A DNA stretch of 49,205 nucleotides from Caldilineaceae bacterium (GTDB taxonomy: Bacteria > Chloroflexota > Anaerolineae > Caldilineales > Caldilineaceae), in the NCBI GenBank assembly GCA_022824685.1, contig JAJDZJ010000143.1:1-49205 (forward strand), given 5' to 3'. The translations under genes were made by a program, and so were the position numbers. The notes beneath the pieces are model-generated. The model did not search any database and had not been told where the DNA came from. It saw nothing but the letters and a program-made list of their open reading frames with translations. This document shows positions 42,952 through 49,205 of this stretch, piece after piece. Each line of letters begins with the position of its first letter. Positions within the stretch are counted from its first letter, which is position 1.

Positions 42952-44043
42952 CTAAATCTCTATCCTCCGGCCCGTCCGCGAAGACGCATACGCGGCATCG
43001 AAAATCTGCAAAATGTGGTGAGCGTCCTCGATGCTCACCACAGCCTTCCCCCCTTCGCGCACAGCCCGCACAAAATCAGCCACATACTCGAAGCCCCACT
43101 GCTCCGCATAGACCGGCCGCGGCGCCGGCGGCATGTTAAACTGACGCTCCGGCGCCCCTGCCCATTCCGGCGCCGCGCTGCTCACATTGAGCACACCGTC
43201 GCCCACGGGCGACCACGTCGCCGCCCCGAGCTGACCCCGCACAGCCATAAACGTATCGTTACGCGGACCGATTCCGCTCAGCAAATAACCCATGTGTAAA
43301 CACGCGTGCACGCCGTTCTCATACTCCAGCGCCACCGTGGCCGCATCCTCCACGCCATCCTGTATCTCGTCCGTACGCCGGCTGCACAGCGCCGTCACCG
43401 ACCGCACCCGCGCCTGCGCAAACATCTGAAACAGCGTCAGCCAGTGCCCGCCCTCCATGTGCAAAATGCCGCCGCCTTCAGTCTCGCGTCGGTACATCCA
43501 ATGGTCCGGCTCCCTCAACCCAGGCCCAACCTGTATCGTCACCAGCCTCGCCTCCATCGCCAGCAACTTCCCCAGCACACCCTCGTCCAGACAACGCCGG
43601 ATCTCCTGCGCCACCGGATGGCGCGGCCACGGGTAGCCAATCTGCACCACCAGGTCGCGCGCCTTCGCCAGTTCAACAACCGGCTGCAGCTCCGCCGCCG
43701 TCCGCGCCGCCTGCTTCTCGATAAACATGTGTTTGCCGGCCTCGGCCAGCCGTTCCGCGGCCCGCGCAGCCTCGTCCGGCGGCAGCATCACAACCGCCGC
43801 GTCAAACCCGTCCCACTCGAACAGATCGCAAAGATTGTCGAAAATTCGGGCATCCGGATCGTGCCGCGCCAGGCTCGCCAGCGCAGCCGACTCTTCCTCG
43901 TCCCACTCGCAATACGCCGTGATCCGGGCCTCCTCCTGCCCGTGAAACGACTTGATCAGGCCGTGATTGCGGTCCGGCTCCAGCCCGCCCGCGTGAATGC
44001 GCAAGCCCACCACCGCGACCCGCAACGGTTCTTTTTCGCTCAT
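42952..44043 (-). CDS. Gfo/Idh/MocA-family oxidoreductase with EKQ in place of EKP
   Basis: 363 residues. The Rossmann start VAVVGLRIHAGG is unusual. The catalytic motif is MFIEKQAART, so the Pro of EKP is replaced by Gln while Lys is kept. The second motif is GGGILHMEGGHWLTLFQMF. The C-terminal part shares EW-[AS]-GAP-x-R-[QE]-F-[ND]-[MI]-P with the upstream paralogue at 44040. The start overlaps that gene's stop by ATGA. It is the last gene of the operon. Confidence 0.88.
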   Translation of the reverse strand: MSEKEPLRVAVVGLRIHAGGLEPDRNHGLIKSFHGQEEARITAYCEWDEEESAALASLARHDPDARIFDNLCDLFEWDGFDAAVVMLPPDEAARAAERLAEAGKHMFIEKQAARTAAELQPVVELAKARDLVVQIGYPWPRHPVAQEIRRCLDEGVLGKLLAMEARLVTIQVGPGLREPDHWMYRRETEGGGILHMEGGHWLTLFQMFAQARVRSVTALCSRRTDEIQDGVEDAATVALEYENGVHACLHMGYLLSGIGPRNDTFMAVRGQLGAATWSPVGDGVLNVSSAAPEWAGAPERQFNMPPAPRPVYAEQWGFEYVADFVRAVREGGKAVVSIEDAHHILQIFDAAYASSRTGRRIEI

Positions 44044-45074
44044 AGCGTAACCGTCTTCCCCTCCGCCGCCGACGCATGCGCAGCCTCAATGATCTGCAGC
44101 GACCTGATGATCTCCTCCACCGTATATCCGCTGCTTCCCTCACCCCGAATCGCCGCCGCAAACGCCTGGATCGATGACCTGCCCTCCGCCCCATAGCCCG
44201 GTACCTGAGCCGACGGAATGTCAAACTCCCGTGTCGGCGCGCCTGACCACTCTGGATGGTCGCTCTTGATCGTGCACCTGCCTTCATCCACGTCCCACTT
44301 GATCAATCCCAGCGACCCGCGCATCCCGATCGAGATCTCGCCGTATCCGGAGGTGAAGTAGCCCGCATGAAGGCTGCCGATCATCCCGTTGTCAAAGCCC
44401 ATCGAGACCGCCGCCGCGTCCTCCACGTCGATACTGTGCCCGCCAACATTGGCCTCAATCGCCGCAACCCGCGCCACATCCGCGCCCGTCAAATAGCGCA
44501 TCAGGTCAATCCAGTGGCAGCCCAGCCAGTTGAGAATCCCTCCACCCGCTTCCTCGCGCTTGAAGTACCAGGTATCCGGGCCGCGCCGCGCTACGCTCGA
44601 AGTAAGGAAACGAAAGTCGATCGAATAGGGCTTCCCCAGCAGTCCCGATGCCCACGTCCTCTTGATCAGATTCGCAATGGGGTGGAAGCGCCACGTATAG
44701 CCGCACGAAAAGTGAAGATTGTTGCGCTGCACAGCCTCGGCCACCGGAACCAGCTCGCTCGAATGCACTGCAAACGGCTTCTCCCCCCACACGTGCACAC
44801 CAGCCTCGGCCACCTGCACCATCCACGCTGGCATATCCTTCAGATAGGTCGATACCATCACCGCATCCGGCTTGCCCTCCGCCAGCAACTCGCCCAGGCT
44901 GCCGTAAAAAGGCACGTCCTGAACGTCCGCCTTCAGATTGGGCTTCACCCCTTCCGGGTCAGGATCGTAGAAGCCGACCAGCTCGATCTCATCCGTCAAC
45001 AACATCAGCGTGTCCCGGTACATGTTGGCATGCATCAGCGAAACGCCGGCCTGCGCAAATCTCAGCTTTTTCAT
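44040..45074 (-). CDS. Gfo/Idh/MocA-family oxidoreductase, tandem paralogue
   Basis: 344 residues. Catalytic motif WGEKPFAVH, substrate motif GGGILNWLGCHWIDLMRYL, and a C-terminal DHPEWSGAPTREFDIPSA segment also found in the 42952 protein. The N-terminal cofactor loop (AQAGVSLMHANM) is divergent. Its start overlaps the 45071 gene by ATGA, so it is translated with both neighbours. Two such enzymes may catalyse successive oxidation and reduction of one sugar. Confidence 0.9.
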   Translation of the reverse strand: MKKLRFAQAGVSLMHANMYRDTLMLLTDEIELVGFYDPDPEGVKPNLKADVQDVPFYGSLGELLAEGKPDAVMVSTYLKDMPAWMVQVAEAGVHVWGEKPFAVHSSELVPVAEAVQRNNLHFSCGYTWRFHPIANLIKRTWASGLLGKPYSIDFRFLTSSVARRGPDTWYFKREEAGGGILNWLGCHWIDLMRYLTGADVARVAAIEANVGGHSIDVEDAAAVSMGFDNGMIGSLHAGYFTSGYGEISIGMRGSLGLIKWDVDEGRCTIKSDHPEWSGAPTREFDIPSAQVPGYGAEGRSSIQAFAAAIRGEGSSGYTVEEIIRSLQIIEAAHASAAEGKTVTL

Positions 45075-45742
45075 TTTCGACGGTCTCTCCGACTGAAAGT
45101 AGTAGATTGTCTATCCATTGAACGACTGTCCACCCGCAGGCCGCTGCCCTCTCGCGGCACAGCCCAAATCTCGTCGGCGATCAGACAGGAGCTGAGCGGT
45201 CGCCCCACCAGCGGTATCCAGTCCTGGCGCGCATACAGGTCGCCGGGAACCATCTCCCCATTCACCTCGATGCCGGCGCCGTTTGCCACCACAAAGAGGC
45301 AGTAGGTGTACAAGCCCGATCCCCCCGCGAGCCCGTGATGAACAAAGGGCGTCTCCAGATCGGTCCACGCCGCCCCCACAGTCCCGTCCACACTGTCGAT
45401 CGAATAACCCAGCCGCTGCCGCCAATCGCCGCCGCGGCCAAAACGCGCCGTGATGACCCTATCCCCGCACGCCGCCAGCGAATTATCGCTGTCCCGGTAC
45501 ATCCTGTCGTATAGCCAGCCCGCCATCTCTGGGTTGTCCGTATACACCGCGCTCGCCGGCGCCGACGGCATGCACTCCGGGTCAATATACAAAAAGCCCG
45601 CATTACCGCCCCCAGCCGGGCTGTACTCAGTCTCAAACAAACTGAACCGCGCGCAATCCTCCTCCGCCCCAGCCTCCCGCAAATACAGCAAATAGTGAAT
45701 CCCCGACCAGATCGGCGTCTGGTCACTCGTCTCCCGCGTCAT
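45071..45742 (-). CDS. Conserved-looking protein of unknown function
   Basis: 223 residues; I do not recognise the family. No signal peptide or membrane helix. It is rich in Gly, Asp, Trp and aromatic residues, with predicted beta-strands (YTYCLFVVANGAGIEVNGEM). Notable conserved-looking stretches are YTDNPEMAGWLYDRMYRD, AWTDLETPFVHHGLAGG and LIADEIWAVPREG. The His-His and Asp residues could bind metal but this is speculation. GGAGGA 5 nt before the ATG. It sits between a DegT gene and two Gfo genes with a 4-nt overlap downstream, so it should belong to the same pathway. Confidence 0.7.
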   Translation of the reverse strand: MTRETSDQTPIWSGIHYLLYLREAGAEEDCARFSLFETEYSPAGGGNAGFLYIDPECMPSAPASAVYTDNPEMAGWLYDRMYRDSDNSLAACGDRVITARFGRGGDWRQRLGYSIDSVDGTVGAAWTDLETPFVHHGLAGGSGLYTYCLFVVANGAGIEVNGEMVPGDLYARQDWIPLVGRPLSSCLIADEIWAVPREGSGLRVDSRSMDRQSTTFSRRDRRK

Positions 45743-45776
45743 CCACTTCCTCCATCACATCTATTTCTGGGCGGTC

Positions 45777-45816
45777 GGGCCTTCGGCCCTCCCTTGTGCG
45801 GGGGGATTCCCCCCGC
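45777..45816. repeat. REP-like G/C palindromes, copy 2
   Basis: GGGCC TTC GGCCC (45777-45789), then GCGGGGGG (45798-45805), loop ATT, CCCCCCGC (45809-45816), then AACGCCCCCC. The second hairpin matches 11385-11401 in plan. It lies 35 nt upstream of the 45071 gene's start and may be an attenuator between DegT and that gene. Confidence 0.5.
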
Positions 45817-45904
45817 AACGCCCCCCTCTGGCTAACCCATCTGGTCTCTTCTTCCCAGCAACGTGTCCAGCCAACGATGCCTGCACCCCCTCACGTTCTC
45901 TACC

Positions 45905-45967
45905 ACCTAGTCACTGCAGCAACTGACCACCGACCACTGGTCACTGCAGTTCAGACCACTGCAGTTA
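45905..45967. repeat. ACTGCAGTT/CCACTGA repeat locus overlapping the DegT stop
   Basis: Units CACTGCAGC, AACTGACCA, CCGACCACTGG, TCACTGCAGTTC and ACCACTGCAGTT. It extends through the stop codon at 45951-45953 and codes the last residues (TAVV) of the DegT protein. Confidence 0.65.
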
Positions 45968-47213
45968 CCTTCTTTCGGAAGTGCGCAAACACCTTATGCA
46001 CCGCGGCCGAAATATCCGCCACGTCCTCATCATCCATACTCGGCTGCATCGAAAAACTGAAACCGCGCCGCATCAGCTTCTCTCCGTTCGGGCAGTCAGA
46101 CATCCTGTAGTCAATCGGCTTGTCCCTGCCGTAATCGAAAGGAAAGCGGCTGTTGCCGTAGCAGTTCGGCCCTGCCAGAAACTCGTTCCGATAGAGCGGG
46201 CCTTCCTTGCCTGACCCGATGTACGGACCGCCCGCAGGGATGCCCTCTTTGTTGAGCGCCTCCGCAAACTCCCACGCGTCACACTCCATCTTGTCCGTGT
46301 CCAGCGTCATCCCCAGCACCCAGTACGAGTTCCGGTCCCCCTCCCGAACCCGCTGCGGCGTGATCTCCTCGATATCCGATACCCCCTCGATGATCCCCTC
46401 CGCCGCCTCGATCTTCTTCTCAATATAGCCGTCCACCTTCTTCAACTGCGTGAGCAGGACCGACGCCATCAGATCGTTCAACTTGTAGTTCGGCGCCAGG
46501 AAATAGTTCGCGTACGGCCGCCCTTCGAACGGCCCGCCGTTGCGGGGCAGCGCACAGTCGGAAAAGATCAGCGCCCGTTCCCACAACGTCTCGTTATCCG
46601 TCATGATCGCCCCGCCGCCCCCGGCTGAAAGATGCTTTCCGCCGAAGCTGAAGCCGTTGATATCCCCCATTGAACCCACCACCTTGCCCTGATATTCGGC
46701 AAAGTGGGCCTGGCAGCAGTCCTCCAACAAAAAGATCTGATGCCGGTCCGCGATCTCTCGCAGCGCCGCCATATCACAGGGGTTGCCGAAAAGATGCACC
46801 GCGATAATCGCCCGTGTCCTCGGCGTTATCTTCGCCTCCACGTCCGCCGGGTCCAGCGTGTACGTGTCGTCAACGTCGGCAAAGACCGGCACGCAGTTAT
46901 GCAGCAGCGTTCCGATGATGCTGCCCCCCGAAGTCCAGGGCGTAACGATGATCTCATCCCCCGGATCCGGATTGATCGAGCCCACGCATGTGTGCATCGC
47001 CGCCGTGCCAGAAGTCACCGTCACCACATGCGCAACCCCGTGCCGCGCCGCAAACGCCTCCTCAAACTGCCTCACCTTCGGCCCTTTCCCCAGCGCACCC
47101 GACCGGATCACCTCAGAAAGCGCCTCTATATCCTCGTCGCCAAAATAGTGGCTCGGTCCAAAGGGCAGCGTACGCACCGGCGTGCCGCCATTCATCGCTA
47201 ACTGTTCGCCCAT
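45951..47213 (-). CDS. DegT/DnrJ/EryC1/StrS-family aminotransferase-like protein
   Basis: 420 residues. PLP motifs: TVTSGTAAMHTC, LLEDCCQAHFAEYQGK, and the Schiff-base Lys in FSFGGKHLSAGGGGA. The family aminates keto-sugars or, less often, acts as dehydratase/epimerase-like enzymes. GAGAGG 6 nt before the ATG at 47213. The start overlaps the end of the 47198 gene by 16 nt. The last four residues come from an intergenic repeat, so the C-terminus may have been altered. Confidence 0.9.
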   Translation of the reverse strand: MGEQLAMNGGTPVRTLPFGPSHYFGDEDIEALSEVIRSGALGKGPKVRQFEEAFAARHGVAHVVTVTSGTAAMHTCVGSINPDPGDEIIVTPWTSGGSIIGTLLHNCVPVFADVDDTYTLDPADVEAKITPRTRAIIAVHLFGNPCDMAALREIADRHQIFLLEDCCQAHFAEYQGKVVGSMGDINGFSFGGKHLSAGGGGAIMTDNETLWERALIFSDCALPRNGGPFEGRPYANYFLAPNYKLNDLMASVLLTQLKKVDGYIEKKIEAAEGIIEGVSDIEEITPQRVREGDRNSYWVLGMTLDTDKMECDAWEFAEALNKEGIPAGGPYIGSGKEGPLYRNEFLAGPNCYGNSRFPFDYGRDKPIDYRMSDCPNGEKLMRRGFSFSMQPSMDDEDVADISAAVHKVFAHFRKKVTAVV

Positions 47214-47956
47214 CTCAGCCTCTCTCCTTCGCGATTGACATCGTCCTGTTCAAATCTCTTTTCGCCCAGCATCCCGGCGAAAACCTCGACCAGCCTTTCC
47301 ATATCGCCCGGCAACGAGTACGTCTCGCTGTCCTTCGTTACCCTCTTCTGCGCCCGGTCAAGCAGACCAAACTGCCAGACCGGCCCCGTTGTCACCACGC
47401 CAAAAACCTGTGTCTGAACGCCTTGAGCAAACCTTTTCTTACCTTCCGCTTCCCGCGCCCGCCGCGTGCGCTCCGCCTTCTGCGCCCGCCGCGGATGTTT
47501 CGGCCCCACTGAGGGCTTTGCCGCGTTCTCACTGACCGCCACCATCTGTACGGCCAGCTTCTGAAATCCTCGCGCCAACGCCTCGCTCCTAACGCCGGCC
47601 ACCACAAGGTCCTGCCTGCCCCGCAGCAAAAAGTCCACCGTGCCGGTCAGCCGCCCGCCCGCCACCGGATACGAGATGTTCATTTTGAATCTGAACTGAT
47701 CCAGCGCGGCAAACAACACCGGAACTGCGTAGAAAGACCTGCACGCGGCCTCGTTGGTCAGCGGCACATACGGCAGCCGCTCCCGCATCTGCGCGCGCAG
47801 CGGCCCGAGCTGCGCACGGCGCGGAACCTCTGCGGTTGGCAATTTAAGGGGTGCGTCGCGAAAGCGGTAGCCTAAAGCGGCAAGAATCTCGTCCGTCTCA
47901 GAGTTCAACTCGAGTATCTGGGAAAACGTATAGGAAGTTCCTTCTTGGAGAACCAT
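47198..47956 (-). CDS. Unknown protein, possibly a degenerate PD-(D/E)XK nuclease-fold protein
   Basis: 252 residues from the ATG at 47956. N-terminal SYTFSQILELNSETDEILAA and later PVLFAALDQF, LTGTVDFLLRGRQDLVVAGV, ARGFQKLAVQMVAV, VVTTGPVWQFGLLDRAQKRV and YSLPGDMERLVEVFAGMLGE. From memory this resembles a family common in cyanobacteria and Chloroflexota in which the Asp-strand is followed by [VI]VEAK. Here it reads VVAGV, so the catalytic Glu and Lys may be lost. A basic insert (about 150-190) is also odd. It is the first gene of the operon; the DegT start lies inside its end. Confidence 0.6.
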   Translation of the reverse strand: MVLQEGTSYTFSQILELNSETDEILAALGYRFRDAPLKLPTAEVPRRAQLGPLRAQMRERLPYVPLTNEAACRSFYAVPVLFAALDQFRFKMNISYPVAGGRLTGTVDFLLRGRQDLVVAGVRSEALARGFQKLAVQMVAVSENAAKPSVGPKHPRRAQKAERTRRAREAEGKKRFAQGVQTQVFGVVTTGPVWQFGLLDRAQKRVTKDSETYSLPGDMERLVEVFAGMLGEKRFEQDDVNREGERLRWANS

Positions 47957-48112
47957 GAATCTCCAGCGCTGGCACGCCGTTTCCGGCACGACAGCCTGTC
48001 ACACGCGCGTGGATGGCGCCGCCTACCCACCGTGCGCAGGCCGAACAGAGCCGTTGCTTCGCTTCCCAGACATGATGGAGTTGCCACCCTACCCGCGGCG
48101 CAACGTGCAACC

Positions 48113-48141
48113 ATCCTAGCAAAGCGTTGGTCGCATGTCAA
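48113..48141 (-). promoter_or_regulatory. Promoter of the nuclease-like/DegT/Gfo operon
   Basis: Minus strand: perfect TTGACA (48141-48136), a 17-nt spacer and TAGGAT (48118-48113). Predicted start is near 48105, about 150 nt before the ATG at 47956. The rest of 47957-48301 holds no supported gene. Confidence 0.6.
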
Positions 48142-48301
48142 TGTGTTGCAAATGGGCACGCGCCGCGAGCTAGAGTCGAAACTTTGGTCCACTTACGAGA
48201 ATATGTGAGATGTACGACCTGGGTGACAAAGAACCTTTAGGAAGAGACCCAGTCGAGACCCGGCGCTGCCCTTTTTCGGCAGGCGTCAACCGGTTCGAAG
48301 C

Positions 48302-48649
48302 TCACTCTTTCGCAGCGAGGGCGCTGACTCCAACGATTTCCGAGCCAGCAGGCAGTTGCGCCAGCACATCCAGATACCACCACCAATGTTCAGGTGAAAC
48401 GCCTGCGGTGGTCTCGCGCCAATGGGTCAAATCCGCGATGGACTGGATAGCGTTGTGGTACTTCCGGACATGCTGGAGTAGCTTCCTGTCGGCATTCGCC
48501 AAGCGTGTCTGCTGGTCTGTGGTCAGAAGATGGCCTGCATCGTGAAGTTCGCTACGCGTCATGAGCATCTGCAAATGCTCCAAGCCACTGACATCGGGAA
48601 ACGCAACGTCTACTTCGTAAGCCGACAATCTTTCTTCGACAGTAGCCAT
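48302..48649 (-). CDS. Hypothetical protein, 115 residues
   Basis: Not recognised. Mostly helical and acidic at the start (MATVEERLSAYEVDVAF), then a Leu/His-rich middle (SGLEHLQMLMTRSELHDAGH), an Arg/Lys/His segment around 55-70, and HWRETTAGVSPEHWWWYLDV near the end. GAGG 7 nt before the ATG supports the start. It lies 50 nt downstream of a tiny coupled ORF on the same strand. Some helix-rich toxin-antitoxin partners look similar, but there is no evidence. Confidence 0.6.
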   Translation of the reverse strand: MATVEERLSAYEVDVAFPDVSGLEHLQMLMTRSELHDAGHLLTTDQQTRLANADRKLLQHVRKYHNAIQSIADLTHWRETTAGVSPEHWWWYLDVLAQLPAGSEIVGVSALAAKE

Positions 48650-48699
48650 GATAGGACCTCAACCAGGATTCCCCATCAGACAAGTGCAGATTTGCCCGA

Positions 48700-48762
48700 T
48701 TACAGTTCTGGGCGTTCAACGACATACGCGTATTCGCGAAGGAGTTCGAGGGCAAACATCAT
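48700..48762 (-). CDS. Tiny ORF coupled to the upstream unknown ORF
   Basis: 20 residues, MMFALELLREYAYVVERPEL. The first of its two ATGs overlaps the upstream stop codon by one base (TGATG). It could be a remnant or a translation-coupling leader; no family is recognised. Confidence 0.25.
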   Translation of the reverse strand: MMFALELLREYAYVVERPEL

Positions 48763-49012
48763 CAGCCGGTCCGCCGCTCAATCTCTCGAAGGACTTCCGG
48801 CTCGGCATCGCCATAGTTTACATGAAGTTTCCGCAATCCTATAGTGTAGCCCAACTGCCGCAGCACATATGCAGATGCTTCCTGGCAAACCGCCAAGAGA
48901 GGGGCGATGAATAATGTAAACTCTCGCGCACTTCCCATGTCTCGCGTGTCATCCTCTGCCCAAGCCTCTTCTCAAGGAGGCGTTCGTCCCAAGCGGAACG
49001 AAGGTTCTCCAT
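48762..49012 (-). pseudogene. Unknown gene apparently split by a frameshift
   Basis: Two overlapping frames both look coding in part. From ATG 49012 the frame reads MENLRSAWDERLLEKRLGQR, then MTRETWEVRES, and loses character before a stop at 48839. The other frame, from ATG 48938 to the stop at 48764, reads FIAPLLAVCQEASAYVLRQL and then GYTIGLRKLHVNYGDAEPEV. Joining them near 48900-48910 by one base change would give one protein of about 80 residues. A GGGGGAAG precedes the first ATG. Sequencing error or a real frameshift are both possible. It heads the small group with the 20- and 115-residue ORFs. Confidence 0.35.
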
Positions 49013-49069
49013 CCACTTCCCCCGAAATTTGGAAACAAGCTATGCCTGTTCTATTATTCCCCCTAACCC

Positions 49070-49205
49070 CAGGGCGATTGCATCTAAATTGGGTCAGAAC
49101 ATCGAAATGCAGCCGAATACTCTTCCAGGTCGGGGTAAGACACAGGGAAATGTACGAAAGATGGCACGTAGACGGAGAATTTAACTTATCTCGCCGACTG
49201 AGGGC
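49070..49205. mobile_element. Left part of a short inverted-repeat (MITE-like) element at the contig end
   Basis: Begins at 49070 with C, AGGGCGATTGCATCTAAATT, the inverted partner of 117-137. It runs to the window end, whose last 16 bases repeat the first 16 of the window. No ORF with family character occurs in it. Confidence 0.5.

Noticed and set aside
45905..45967. CRISPR-like array
   Set aside because: The units are 7-12 bases with no regular spacers and no cas genes nearby; it is a short-unit repeat.
1..49205. Circular 49-kb replicon, from the 16-base terminal identity
   Set aside because: The core ribosomal and initiation-factor genes make this a chromosome piece, and the inverted repeats near both ends explain the identity as a shared repeat element. 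I cannot fully exclude it without reads.

Overview
The window is a GC-rich bacterial chromosome segment whose contig ends both lie in a repeat. The core genes at the left (Rex redox repressor, RsmG, IF-1, S21, and an S1 with four S1 domains and a long Ala/Glu tail) show it is chromosomal. The gene content suggests a Chloroflexota bacterium of the Caldilineales/Anaerolineae type, perhaps marine or sponge-associated. The evidence is many Gfo/Idh/MocA oxidoreductases, a phytanoyl-CoA-dioxygenase-like enzyme, an M81 metallopeptidase, DegT-family proteins, a heparinase/alginate-lyase-like enzyme, lipoprotein-type exporters and glycine-betaine uptake. The lineage is inferred from gene content, not from a marker-gene comparison.

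Layout. 1-137 and 49070-49205 look like the two halves of one short inverted-repeat element. 144-4780 is information processing and redox control: rex, rsmG, a NUDIX hydrolase, infA, rpsU, rpsA. 5081-9013 is a MoxR-DUF58-DUF4129 operon, followed by tRNA-Arg(CCT). 9648-15048 is a minus-strand metabolic group: M81 peptidase, SDR, a five-bladed-propeller glycosidase-like protein, and a Gfo/Idh/MocA protein. 15188-17358 holds a PIN toxin-antitoxin pair and an MFS carrier. 18034-24126 is a three-gene MacAB-like export operon whose ATPase has two nucleotide-binding domains joined by a linker with an AbrB-like segment. 24180-30981 holds Gfo, DegT, a polysaccharide-lyase-like enzyme, Fic and an HpaI-type aldolase. 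31151-36399 is a ProVWX betaine/proline transporter with two paralogous binding lipoproteins. 36555-41922 is a run of L-rhamnonate-dehydratase-like enolase, GT4 glycosyltransferase and three Gfo proteins. PhyH at 42109 is transcribed divergently from that run. 42952-47956 is a tightly overlapping operon of a nuclease-fold-like protein, DegT, an unknown 223-residue protein and two tandem Gfo paralogues. Small unknown ORFs, one apparently frameshifted, close the window.

Working together. Seven Gfo/Idh/MocA proteins, two DegT proteins, a rhamnonate-dehydratase-like enolase, an HpaI aldolase, an SDR and two carbohydrate-active-enzyme-like proteins suggest breakdown or modification of unusual sugars, sugar acids or amino sugars, perhaps from algal or sponge polysaccharide. 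No single textbook pathway is complete here. The intergenic DNA holds several repeat families (ACTGCAGTT/CCACTGA units, C-rich modules, G/C palindromes).
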